Origin: Palaemon carinicauda
Lineage: Eukaryota > Arthropoda > Malacostraca > Decapoda > Palaemonidae
Direction: 5' to 3'
Length of the DNA stretch: 64,000 bases
Assembly (NCBI RefSeq): GCF_036898095.1
Contig: NC_090751.1
Location: forward strand, 81,574,955-81,638,954
Shown here one piece after another: positions 21,734 to 31,500 of the stretch. A program made the translations under genes and the position numbers. The notes below the pieces were generated by a model. It searched no databases. It was not told the DNA's origin and worked only from the letters and a program-made list of their open reading frames with translations. Each line of letters begins with the position of its first letter. The stretch's first letter is position 1.

Positions 21734-23592
21734 TATCTTTTGTTATTATTTTTCTTTGTCTCATTTGTCTTTTGGGACTTTTCAGATGAAGCCATGTAAG
21801 GCCTGGAGATGGAAGGCTTTACTAGGCCACCACTCTTCTTTTCTTTCTTTCTAGGATCTTTATAAGAGTCAACCTTAGGATCATGAGCAGTAGGGCACTT
21901 ACCTGACTTAGATGAAGGTGAGGATGATGGGGACCTTTTCCTCTTTGGAAGATCTTGTTTTCCAATCTCCATCAAATCAGGTAGAGATTCTGCCTGAGAC
22001 AATACATTTAAGGTGGTGGAAGCCACATTGGCTTCCTTGGAGGATTGTGCTAGAACTTCAACAGTTCGAGCACTTAACCCAGAAGGCTGGGCTACTACCT
22101 CTAGGGGAGATGCTCCTATCGGTGACAATATTTTTGGTGTGTTGGACACCATATTGACCTCTTTGGAGGTTTGTGCTCTGGCTTTTATAGCCTGAGCACT
22201 TGACCCAGATGGCTGGGCTACTACCACTAAGGGAGATGCACCTGACGGGCCAGGTGCTGCCACTGGTCCCCCTGTGGTAGTAAGGGGTAGTGGATTATAA
22301 TCTTTTGTTGGCATCTTAACCGCGCGAGCAAAATTAAGTTGCCGATTGAGTAAATGCTTTGCATAACCTACACTTATATGTTCAGCATTTGCTTTCAAGA
22401 TTGCAGCTTCTTCATTCTTGTATTCTCTACATCTTTTATCATTTGGTTTATGATTATCTTTACAGTTTGCACAGGTTGTATCTCTGTTGCATTGGCCATG
22501 TTCTAACAAAGAACAGTTAATACAGATCTTCGTATTATTGCAGTACCGGGAAGGGTGACCGTACTTGAAACAATTAAAGCATTGTAAAGGCCTAGGTTTA
22601 TATTCTCGAACACGTACTCTTTCATTCTCAATAATTATATGATCTGGTATAACAGGGGTTTCAAATGTTAAAACTACCATGCTTGTTTGAGGAATCTTAC
22701 TTACTTTCCAAACATTAGCAGGGCACATGTCCAGAATTTCTGGTTCTGAGAATTCATATAGATCTTTATCAAAAACTACTCCTTTACCATAGCTGAAGCT
22801 CATATGTGGTTTAATATCCTTAATAGGATCAATTTCTGCAATCTTCATGCCACAAAGCATGTGAGCTTGAGTATCTGATTTTGCATTAATCAAAACAGAT
22901 TGCTTACCGTATCTACTAATATCCTTACTTTTAATTAAACCAACTTTTTTTTGTATAAATTTACTCATCTTATAATAGTTATAATTATCTATCTTTCCAG
23001 ATGCAATTATCCATGTTGGGGGCTTGGGGGTTCTTACTTCTGGAAGTCTATGCTCTATTTCTTTTTCCATCCATTCTTCTGGTTTATATACCTCTAGGTG
23101 TCTTGGTGCTTTATCACATAAAGCCCCAGAAATCAAACAATTGTCAATTTTTATGCTCTCTAAATTTTTATTTGCTTCTAAAGCAATCTCAAAACTTGAA
23201 AATGATACCCAAGCTTCCCAAAAGCCTTTACTACCATTAAGCTCCATTAAAATTTCTTTGATTGCTCCAAATCTACAGAAGGCTTCATGAATTATGTCAT
23301 AGCTACAACCAATTGGTATGTTTTTTAAGTGGAGAATTTTCAGATTTTTTGTTGGATCTGGTAATGAGCCAGAACCAGAGAGTAAAGTATTACGGTTATT
23401 ACAAGCATCATTTTCCACCAGTGCCGATAAATTGTCTTTAACAACACTGGTCAAAAAAGTATTGTTGGAGGAATCCTTTTTATTGCCGAGGTTGTCAACA
23501 GAGCTTTCCCTATTTAAACAAGCAGAAGTCGTCAACGGTGTCTGGGGTTCGCCATTTGATCCAGGGGTACGGGGAATATTAAGTTTACTCAT
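21733..23592 (-). CDS. LINE ORF1: Gag-like RNA-binding protein
   Basis: 619 residues, uninterrupted. After a Ser/Asn-rich start there is an RRM-like fold at about residues 78-160 (KILHLKNIPIGCSYDIIHEA; FWEAWVSFSSFEIALEAN). Three zinc-knuckle units follow near residues 345-400: CFNCFKYGHPSRYC, CINCSLLEHGQC, and CANCKDNHKPNDKRC. The C-terminal third is Pro/Ser/Ala-rich and ends in a very basic Lys/Asn tail. It also contains a duplicated segment (SPLVVVAQPSGSSAQ and SPLEVVAQPSGLSAR). The layout resembles ORF1 proteins of jockey/I-type elements, which bind and chaperone the element RNA. Its TAA shares its last base with the ORF2 ATG. Confidence 0.92.
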   Translation of the reverse strand: MSKLNIPRTPGSNGEPQTPLTTSACLNRESSVDNLGNKKDSSNNTFLTSVVKDNLSALVENDACNNRNTLLSGSGSLPDPTKNLKILHLKNIPIGCSYDIIHEAFCRFGAIKEILMELNGSKGFWEAWVSFSSFEIALEANKNLESIKIDNCLISGALCDKAPRHLEVYKPEEWMEKEIEHRLPEVRTPKPPTWIIASGKIDNYNYYKMSKFIQKKVGLIKSKDISRYGKQSVLINAKSDTQAHMLCGMKIAEIDPIKDIKPHMSFSYGKGVVFDKDLYEFSEPEILDMCPANVWKVSKIPQTSMVVLTFETPVIPDHIIIENERVRVREYKPRPLQCFNCFKYGHPSRYCNNTKICINCSLLEHGQCNRDTTCANCKDNHKPNDKRCREYKNEEAAILKANAEHISVGYAKHLLNRQLNFARAVKMPTKDYNPLPLTTTGGPVAAPGPSGASPLVVVAQPSGSSAQAIKARAQTSKEVNMVSNTPKILSPIGASPLEVVAQPSGLSARTVEVLAQSSKEANVASTTLNVLSQAESLPDLMEIGKQDLPKRKRSPSSSPSSKSGKCPTAHDPKVDSYKDPRKKEKKSGGLVKPSISRPYMASSEKSQKTNETKKNNNKR

Positions 23593-24366
23593 TAATTATT
23601 TTTCAGGGGGAGGGAAGGGGTCATAATAACAATGAAAAAAAAAAAACAATGGAAAAAAATATAGTTTAAGGGAGAGAAAAAATTAAGACTGTCTGAAATT
23701 CCAAAGAAGACACCGTTAGCCTTTCCTGGAATTAATTTCTCCACCAATGACACCTGTGAAAGCTGCTTACCAAATGTCCACTCCCTACCCTACCACAAAG
23801 GGATGGTACCACTATGATTAGAGTGGCTCAAGTGTATGCCAAACCCGCTTGATGGGACTGAGAGCATTTCATGAATACAATCATCCCCACTCTAATCATA
23901 GTGGCAGGCAAACCGGACAGAATGCCGAGAGTCCTATCTCTATAAAATCGCCAACCCCTGGAATCCGAAGGCCAAATTTCCTAAGAGATAGTTCCGCGTG
24001 CCAGTATGGGAATACTGACACTCCTAGGTGTCCAAACATTTTCGGGCAGTTGGCAAGACCACCACAGCTCCCACAATTGATTTTGAAATAAAAACCGATC
24101 ATGGATACAATGTCCCCTCTAAAAAACCTGGACAGTGAAATGGGTAAAAGAGTTTTGACAGCAAGGTTGGAGACAGCTGATAATTATGAAGGAGGAATAA
24201 GCAATAAGAGGTAATAGAAAAAGAATGAGAGAAATTTAGAGTCAAACTGAGGAAAAGAAATTCCCCAGTTCGAGAGCCCTCTTGCCCGTCACAAGCCTTC
24301 AGCACGGGAATGATATGCCGTGCTGAAGCCCAATGACTTCATCAAGGCATTCTCTCGTTAAGAGGG
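23593..24366 (-). promoter_or_regulatory. LINE 5' UTR with two strong hairpins
   Basis: Non-coding leader of the LINE. It has a perfect 18-bp inverted repeat, CCACTATGATTAGAGTGG (23809-23826) with its complement at 23887-23904, and a perfect 11-bp inverted repeat CTTCAGCACGG (24297-24307) with its complement at 24318-24328 close to the transcription start end. An internal promoter is expected here because LINEs carry their own, but no specific element is proven. Confidence 0.65.
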
Positions 24367-24379
24367 GGCAGCGTTGGAA
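24367..24379. repeat. Target-site duplication, 5' side of LINE
   Basis: GGCAGCGTTGGAA, identical to 17772-17784, at the boundary between the LINE and the upstream A gag fragment. Confidence 0.92.
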
Positions 24380-25732
24380 GAAATTCCCCGAGGATGTCGT
24401 AGTACCTCCTCTGAAACACATACAGAGGAGGTAGGAGCTTGGAGGACGAGCTGGAGCGGAGAGAGGAGGTGGATCCAGTTGCCTGGGACTCTGCCTTCTG
24501 TTTGGCACTCTTCAACCCCTTTGACCAGGGCAAAGCTACACTGGTCCTATGAGGTTTCTGAGTGCCATAGAACTGGTCAAGGACTGTTTCTTTTCCATCT
24601 AGAGGGTCTGCTGATGGATCTGGAGGTCCATTGATGAAACGGATGCAGGCTAGAACCTGTCAGAAGGCTTGTTCCGACTCCTTCCTCTCATCCTCCGTAT
24701 GCTTAGGGCTAGCGGTTGCTGGCAGAGCGTCGTCCTCAAGATCGCTCTGCCCTTCCACGTCCGAGCTCTCATCCATAGGAGCCCAAAGTGGGTCGAAATC
24801 GTCAACTGGATAGACTTGGGATAGGGAGACTGCCGAGGAGGTGCTCGCTTCTGGCTGCCTGGGAGGCAGTGAGGAAGGAAGCCTGGCCGAGGATTTGGGG
24901 ATGGTAAACAAATCCTTCGGTTCCCTCCCACGAGGCCGGAGGTCCTCAGTCCCCAAGGGCCTAGAGGACTCTATTGGCTTACAGGTGGAATGTAAGTCTG
25001 TTGCCGTATGGGGTGAGTCCCGTCCGGTCGCACGTCGTGCCTCCTTAGACACTATCTCGACCGGTAAAGGGCGGAAGGAGTCTCCATAGGAAGTAACCCT
25101 ATCCTCCTTGGGGGGGGAAGGATGAATCCTTTTCCCCTTTGGTCTGGCCTGTGGTGTCTTGGACTGCAGGGGGCTACCCTGAGGTTCATGCCTAATCTCC
25201 TCCAGAGGTCTTTTGCGAGGGGATAACCATCTCCCCTTGCCAGAAGGATCCTCCTGTGCGGAATCTTCTGAACTCCACCTAGGATCGGAGGGAGGAGAGG
25301 ACCCTTGGAAGAGAGGAGGTGATAAAGGGATCCTAGGTGTGTCACCTAAGGACTGGGAGCGGGGAAAGACTCCTTTCATGGCTTGGCGCATTGCATCAAA
25401 TATGGTGCTAAGCCACGGGGGGTCACGGGCTCCCAAGAAACTAAGGGGGAGGTCCTTAGGAAGGCACTGCTCCCTGGGTTTAGGAACCTGGGCAGGTTTC
25501 CTAACTCTCTTGTCTGAGGGAGGCTTCCCTACAGGCAAGATCGGCACAAGCCTACCCTTAGGGATAGGATCTGGCCCCGGTCGCGCAGGTGCCTATTGTC
25601 TCTGTTGAGGCCTAAGGGGCTTGAGAGACTGATTGTGAGCGCCAAGATGGTCAAGCGCTCTTGCGCCAAACTGTTGGTAGGCGGAAGGGTGCTCGTGCGT
25701 GTGCCCTTCCAGATTGCACACACCTATTTTGT

Positions 25733-25920
25733 GCTTGTGGCGCACATGAGGTTGTTCACGCACCTGGCACAAATAAGGTTGTTCGCGCGCATGGCGCGCA
25801 GTATGTTGTTTGCGCACATGGCGCGCAGTAGGTTGTTCGCGCGCATGGCGCGCAACCGGTTGTTCGAGCGCATGGCGAGCAACAGGATGTTCACGCACAT
25901 GGCACACCATAGGATGAACC
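25733..25920. repeat. About 27-bp minisatellite inside A gag
   Basis: Six or so imperfect units of the form GGTTGTTCGCGCGCATGGCG plus CGCAGTA. On the minus strand it codes repeated RAMRANN-like units. It lies in the gag linker. Confidence 0.85.
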
Positions 25921-25961
25921 CGCGCGCCATGTTTGCCATTTTGTTTGCGAGCGCCAAGTCG

Positions 25962-26040
25962 GTCGTGCACGCCAAGTCAGTCGTGCACGCCAAGTCAGTC
26001 GTGCACGCCAAGTCAGTCGTGCACGCCGATCCGGTTGTGA
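25962..26040. repeat. 18-bp minisatellite inside A gag
   Basis: Four near-perfect copies of GTCGTGCACGCCAAGTCA, coding a reiterated LACTTD hexapeptide on the minus strand. Confidence 0.9.
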
Positions 26041-26099
26041 GCGCCAATTTGGCCGTGTGCGCCAACTTGGTCATGCACGCGAGAGCTCTCAGGTTGGTT

Positions 26100-26700
26100 T
26101 GAGAACTCACTGCTACGCTCACCCGAAGGTTCACGATAGCTTGTGTTGTGTGAGCGCAAATGATCAACACAACGAAAGTTTGAAAACTCTCTGTCATAAA
26201 AAGAACGACTATGGTCACGAGAACCCAAAAGTTCAGCGTGAACTGTGTTGCGCGAACCTGAAGGATCAACGCAACGAGAAACCAAAGTTTCTCTCGATAC
26301 ACCTTAGTGTTAGCGCGACTAAGGTTACGAGAGCCCAAGGGTTCAGCGTAACTCAGGTTACGAGGCCTCGAAGGGTCAATGTAACGAGGAACCGAGATTC
26401 CTCTGTCACGAGATCCCGAAGGATCAACTTGACTGACGATACAAGAACCCGAAGGTTCAACGTTACCATCGTTCTGAGAGCCCGAGGGTTCAGCGTAACA
26501 GAAACAGGAAGGTTTCAAGTCGCGAGAACCCGAAGGTTCAGCGCGAAGAAGACCCGAAGGACTCCTGCTGTCATGAGAACCCACAGGATCAACATAACGA
26601 GAGCCCAAAGGCTCACAATCACGCCAGCCCAAAGGGTGATCGTCACAAGACCCCAAAGGGTCAACGTGAGGAGAACCAGCAGGTTCAAAAAGACGTCTCC
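26100..26700 (-). repeat. Degenerate ~30-bp repeats coding PSGSR units in A gag
   Basis: About 18-20 imperfect copies of a unit containing CCCGAAGGTTCA / CGTAACGAG-like words on the plus strand. On the minus strand they read as (V/A)(D/E)PSGSRD-type decapeptides. This is internal repeat expansion within gag. Confidence 0.75.
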
Positions 26701-27759
26701 TCACAGCCCGAGGAGGAAAACGTCCAGGGTGGAGAAGGGTTACCCACTCCTCCACTCTACGAATCTCCGGAGAGGAACGTTCAACAGACTCCGCCCGAGG
26801 GGGAGACTGATTAAGGTCTACAGATAATTCCTCCGCAAAGGGGGAGAGCTCACCCGAAGGAGAACTACACTTATAACAAGGTTCTCTTTCCACCCCGTTA
26901 GGAGAACCTAAAGCATAAGGAGATTGCCGATATACAGAGGCAATCTTCTCTCGCGAACGAGAAATATGTTCCCCCGAAGGGGAAGCTTACCTTTTAGAGA
27001 GCCCTGCCACCGCCCCTGGTGGGTTAGCTAACTCCTCGGCGTCGGAACCAGACTCTAGGCCTGACCGACGGGCAACAGTGCCTGCGCCCAGAAGAGGAGG
27101 ATCGACCTCCGCAGAGGAAGGAGATGACCGCCTTCTCTCTGCTCCCCTATGGAGAAGTTCAAGAACTTCCTTCATAGGGGGATCATCGACGCCCAGCGAT
27201 GGCCACAAACACAAGGTCTGGAAAAGAACAGGTGCTCCTGGGGGAAGAGAAGGAGCCAACTCACTAGGGGAGCCGCCACCTTCGCCTATCCCACAGGGTT
27301 GACCTGGAGTCACGAGCCCTGCGCTACTGCTCGACCGTGCCCCGGAAGTGCCTGGTCGAGGATTAGCTTAGGGCAGAGATTTGGGCGTAGAGGAAGCAGA
27401 AGCCCGCGATTTCTTCGATTTTGAAGAAGACCCCAAAAGCGAAGATTCACGATTAGACTTCTTTTTCTTCTTACACGCAAACCTCTCCCACTGGGAGGCA
27501 GGCCACTCCCTATACTCGAAACAGGTGATGTCCCGCAAACATTGAGTTCCCGACAAGCTGGGCAGAAAGAGTGTGGGTCCGTCTCCACGGATGACATGAA
27601 GGTGCCGCAGCGGCGGCCTTCAATCCCTGGACATGTCCGCACAGCAGGACAATAACCAAACACACACCAATACACACAAAAGAAAAAGGAAAAGTAATAA
27701 AGTCAAGGCAGTTTGTTTAAAGGCAGAGAGAGACGGCACATCCGCACTCTACCGAGCCA

Positions 27760-27942
27760 AAAGCAAAAGTGGTTACTCAACCGACAGGTGTGAGTGAGCG
27801 GGGTAACTAGTCTATCCCAACCCCCTCCCACTAACTAGCGGATGGGGTAATTATCAGTCACTAAAATTGTCTTGGCTGGTTTACAGCGTTGCCGAAAGTA
27901 ATACCCTATAAATAGCGAAGGTTTGTATCTGTGTCGGAACAA
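27760..27942. repeat. DIRS A right inverted terminal repeat (5' end of element)
   Basis: Reverse complement of the left ITR (see 6033-6245). It ends GGTTTGTATCTGTGTCGGAA then CAA at 27942, whose complement is reproduced in the ICR at 6340-6365. Confidence 0.85.
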
Positions 27943-28674
27943 TTCAATACATACATAGAGCATAAGAACACTAGAACAACTAAGGCTAATAGGTGGTAGG
28001 TCTTCTAAACAAATTAAAGCGATAGTTTAAGAGTCATCGCTGTGATTTTTTCTTACCCTGTAATCTATGTCTTGAGTTATCAATGAGATATTTTAGTTTA
28101 TGTCTATTCAACAGTCACAGATTATGCATTAAGCAAATATTGTTAACAGCCATTCACAAATTGTTCAACTTAATAAAATTAACGAGGCAAAAAGGGCTTC
28201 AGTTAGAATAACGTACATGCTCGAGCATGTACTGTACACCTTCACAAAAGATCAAAACAAGGTTATTAGAACTGGCATATGTTTTCCTTTATAGACTTTT
28301 ATATTTTCTGTTTATAATACTGTATATATACTATTATTTTCCTATTGAATATATATATGTACTAATTTTATAAATAAAAGAGGTCCTCTGGCTACAACGG
28401 CATCAACTTACAACAATTCGTCATTACAAACCGGCTCTCACAAGGTACTGTACTTATAATATTTAGTGTTACCCAGATTCAAGTAACGAGGTTTAGTTCG
28501 TTAATACAACGAACTACTCGCTGATGCAGGGTGCGGCGAATGCCATTCCCTGGCCCTGTAATAAAGCAGTAAACGTCACTTTAGCATCAGTTTGCTATCT
28601 TAGCTTCTGATACGCATTCAGGATTTCGGTGGTGTTCCTTTTTGGATATTTTTCTGCCTTTTTTGCTTTGCATC
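27943..28674. other. Flank and probable 5' end of pogo/Tigger-like element
   Basis: AT-rich DNA between element A and the transposase start. It contains an inverted word pair (ACATGCTCGAGCATGT, 28215-28230) and a CAAGTAACGAGGTTTAGTTCG segment, but no clear terminal inverted repeat. Nothing else is recognised. Confidence 0.4.
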
Positions 28675-28925
28675 ATGTCTGGAAAGTGTAAGGGAGGCTC
28701 TTCTGATGGCAGTGAATCTAAGAAGAAGAGAGCCATGCCAAGGGAAATAAAAGTGGACATAGTGAAGCGAGATGAAAAATGGGTGACCACTATGAACATA
28801 GGTCGTGCGTTAGACCTTAGTTGTTCTATGGTTATGACTATCACCAAGAATATACATCTCATCCTAGAACATGTGAAAGGATCTGTCCCTATAAAGTAAA
28901 CCATTTTATAAAACAAAAGTTAAAT

Positions 28926-29527
28926 TCCTTTGACTGGCCAGACAGTACTACATTGTATCCTTTTCTCAGGTTACAGTCTATTTTCCCTTTGCCTACACAC
29001 ACTGAATAGTCTGGCCTATTCTTTCCTTATTCTTCTCTGTCCTCATACACCTGACAACACAAAAATTACCACAATTCTCCTTCATGCAAGGGATTACTGC
29101 ACTGCAATTGTTCAGTGGCTACTTTCCTCTTGGTAAGGGTAGAAGAGACTCTTTAGCTTTGGTAAGCAGCTCTTCTAGAAGAAAAGCATTCCCAATTCAA
29201 ACTATTGTTCTCTAGTCTTGGGTAGTGCCATAGCACCTGTACCATGGTCTTCCACTGTCTTGGGTTAGAGTTCTCTTGCTTGAGTGTACACTCCGGAACA
29301 CTGTTCTATCTTATTTCTTTTCCTCTTGTTTTGTTAAAGTTTTTATAGTTTATATAAGAGATATTTATTTTAATGTTGTTACAGTACGCTTCTTAAAACA
29401 TTTCATTTTTCCTTGTTTCCTTTCCTCACTGGGCTATTTTCCCTGTTGGAGCCCCTAGCCTTATAGCATCCTGCTTTTCCAACTAGGGCTGTAGCTTAGC
29501 ATGTAATAATAATAATAATAATAATAA
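28926..29527 (+). repeat. Dispersed repeat with AAT tail, copy 1
   Basis: Ends CTTGTTTCCTTTCCTCACTG, then ...AGCATCCTGCTTTTCCAACT, then GTAGCTTAGCATG(T/A)AATAATAAT. It shares most of its 3' 390 bp (from about 29140) with copy 2 at 29628-30029. It looks like a SINE or the 3' end of a LINE that tails in AAT repeats. It lies within the transposase pseudogene. The 5' limit is uncertain. Confidence 0.7.
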
Positions 29528-29627
29528 CACAGTAGTCTCATGATTGAAATGGAGAGGTTCTTGTGCTCTGCTTGTACAACCAGAATCAGTGGCATATCCC
29601 AGTGAACCTTAAGGTGATTAGGGAGAA

Positions 29628-30028
29628 GGCTAAGAGTAGAAGTGACTCTTTAGTTATGGTAAAGAGCTCCTCTAGGAGGACATCTCAAAATCAAACGATT
29701 GTTCTCTAGTCTTGGGTAGTGCCATAGCCTCTGTACCATGGTCTTCCACTGTCTTGGGGTATTTTTTTCTTGCTTGAGGGTACACTTGGGCACACTATTC
29801 TGTCTTATTTCTCTTCCTCTTGTTTTTATTTTAACTTTTTATTGTTTATTTTTTTTACTGCTCATAATATTTGATTTTGTTATGGCCCTCAAAATACTTT
29901 GTTCTAATTGTTCATAAGTTTTCTTGTAGTTTTTTCCTTGTTTCCTTTCCTTACTGGGCTATTTTTCCCCGTTAAAACCCTTGGGCTTAGAGCATCCTGC
30001 TTTTCCAACTATAGTTGTAGTTTAACCA

Positions 30029-30029
<1 letters not shown>
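29628..30029 (+). repeat. Dispersed repeat with AAT tail, copy 2
   Basis: Same orientation as copy 1, with shared blocks AGAAGTGACTCTTTAGTTAT, GTCTTGGGTAGTGCCATAGC, GTACCATGGTCTTCCACTGT and CATCCTGCTTTTCCAACTA. It leads into the long AAT tract at 30030. Confidence 0.85.
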
Positions 30030-30101
<72 letters not shown>

Positions 30102-30157
30102 TAATAATAATAATAGTAATAATAATAATAATGACAATGATAATAATAATGACAATG

Positions 30158-30224
<67 letters not shown>
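30030..30224. repeat. (AAT)n microsatellite
   Basis: About 195 bp of AAT triplets with a few GAC/GAT interruptions, forming the tail of repeat copy 2. It generates poly-Asn, poly-Ile and poly-Tyr frames that are artefacts. Confidence 0.98.
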
Positions 30225-30225
<1 letters not shown>

Positions 30226-31500
30226 TTGTTTGAGACCTTGAAAAGTCAAAAAGAGGAAGGGGTGAAAGTGAGAAGTTTATAAGCAGTAAGGAGTGATTTA
30301 TGTGATTTAAGGATCGTGCAAATCTGCAAAACCTTAAAGTGCAAGGTGGATTTGCTAGTACTGATAATGAAGCAGCAAGTGAATTCCCTGATGTGTTGGC
30401 TGATATTACTAGGGAAGGTAGAATTTGTGCTGAAAAAGTCTTCAATATGGTTGAGACAGGCTTATTTTGGAATCGTATGCTAAGCCATACCTACATAGCT
30501 AAGGAGAAGACTGCACCAGGGCATAAAGTTGGCAAGAAGAGATTGATCTCGCTTTTTGGAGGTACAGTAATGCTTCTAATGACTCTAAGCTGAAACCTAT
30601 GCTTGAGTATCAGACTGATAATCCTAGGCCATTAAAGGGGGTTTGGAAAAGTCTGTTACCTGTCACCTGGAAGTCTAATAGGTTGCATGGGTGACTCGTG
30701 TTATTTGAGGGCTGTTTTTTTTAAACCACTTTGTGCCTGAGGTAGAATGCTAATGTGTTAAGAAGGTTCTACCTTTTAAGGTGCTATTATTGCTGGACAA
30801 TGCTCCTTGTCACCCTGCCAATTTAGTTGACTTCCATCTGAATGATAAGATGGTTTAATAACCACATAACACTACTTCTCTGTTACAGCCTATGGACCAA
30901 GGGATAATTGCTTCCTTCAAGGCCTACTGCCTACATAGGACAATTGCTATGGCTTCGTAAGTAACAGAGGTGAAGGACACGACCCTCTTGATGTTCCAAA
31001 AGTCCTACAATATCCAAGGTGTCATAAAATACCTTGCTAAAGCTTGATCTGAAGAGAAGCAAACAAACATGAATAGTTTCTGGAAGAAGCTTTGCCAACA
31101 GTTTGTCAACGATTTCTTTAGCTTTAAAGACAGCTGAGGCTCTTACAAAGAATGTTGTTGTGCCCTAGAAAGCAGCTGGATCTTGAGGTGGATGCTGATG
31201 ATGTCACCAAGCTTCTGGAATCTCATGGAAAGGAATTGTCTGCTGAGAACCTCATTTGGCTGGAGAATCAGAGGACTACAGAGGCGGAAGATCCCAGGAT
31301 CCTAGAGCCCAAGAAATGTACAGACAAGGCCTTGGCAGAAAGTTTTGCCTTGCTAGAGGGAGCAATGGCCAAGTTTGAGGAACAAAATACCAGCACAGAT
31401 AGGTTTATGAAGGTTTCCAGGGGGGTTGATAGATGCTGTGAGATACTGCAAGGAGATCTTAGAAGCAGACAAACTTGAGCATGTACTTTAAAAAGGTAGA

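Larger units (their letters stand above)
17785..24366 (-). mobile_element. Two-ORF LINE (I-group-like), apparently full length and intact
   Basis: About 6.58 kb minus-strand non-LTR retrotransposon inserted in A gag, with a perfect 13-bp target-site duplication. It has a 5' UTR of about 770 nt, ORF1 with three zinc knuckles, ORF2 with endonuclease, RT and RNase H, and a short 3' UTR ending in an ATTCA-type tandem tail (TTGAATTGAATTGAAT on the plus strand at 17785-17800). Both ORFs are uninterrupted. RNase H plus a CCHC ORF1 and a simple-repeat tail suggest the I superfamily; the exact clade is inference. Confidence 0.92.
24380..27675 (-). pseudogene. DIRS A gag, N-terminal and central parts, broken
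   Basis: Begins near 27675 with a Cys-rich module (CPGIEGRRCGTFMSSVETDP, then FCPACR). A one-base deletion at about 27540 then shifts the frame to one reading TQCLRDITCF and QWERFACKKKKKS. A stop follows KSLP near 27370, with open frames again at 27313-26987, 26893-25724 and 25547-24660. The central part is a long, expanded low-complexity region with PSGSR(D/N) units and short minisatellites. The frame 25547-24660 ends at TGA where element E has Trp (FWQVLAC), and homologous sequence continues (RFINGPPDPS... GEFLPTLP) up to the LINE junction. Inactive. It was presumably the RNA-binding Gag. Confidence 0.78.
6033..27942 (-). mobile_element. DIRS retrotransposon A (minus strand), split by two nested insertions
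   Basis: The element is bounded by inverted repeats at 6033-6245 and 27760-27942 and has an internal complementary region near 6290-6400. Reading minus strand from right to left, it encodes gag (27675 to 9664, interrupted), RT-RNase H (about 9580-8060) and tyrosine recombinase (about 8060-6860). Removing DIRS element B (9737-17212) and the LINE (17785-24379 including one target duplication) leaves about 7.8 kb. All ORFs carry frameshifts or stops, so A is a dead copy and the older host for the two insertions. DIRS elements are known to lack target-site duplications, and none is evident. Confidence 0.85.
28675..31500 (+). pseudogene. Decayed pogo/Tigger-like transposase, interrupted
   Basis: Starts at ATG 28675 (MSGKCKGGSSDGSESKKKRA, the basic N-terminus typical of this family) and a CENP-B-type helix-turn-helix (PREIKVDIVKR, IGRALDLSCSMVMTITKN) up to about 28898. 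It resumes near 30225 after two inserted repeats: FASTDNEAASEFPD, ICAEKVFNMVETGLFWNRM, and APGHKVGKKRLISLFGG to 30593. In other frames LLLDNAPCHPANLVDF (about 30785) and QPMDQGIIASFKAYCL (about 30893) carry catalytic-core motifs. The C-terminus at 31152-31478 reads LEVDADDVTKLLESHGKELS. Many stops and frameshifts; dead. It resembles Tigger-type DNA transposons; no terminal repeats were found. Confidence 0.82.

Noticed and set aside
25733..26040. CRISPR-like array
   Set aside because: Repeats are contiguous, without unique spacers, inside a gag gene of a eukaryotic element.
26057..26827. 256-residue plus-strand open frame rich in Arg/Thr
   Set aside because: Antisense to the repeat-filled A gag; frame kept open by the repeat unit and no motif present.
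29908..30445. Long poly-Asn, poly-Ile and poly-Tyr open frames
   Set aside because: Produced by the (AAT)n microsatellite on both strands.
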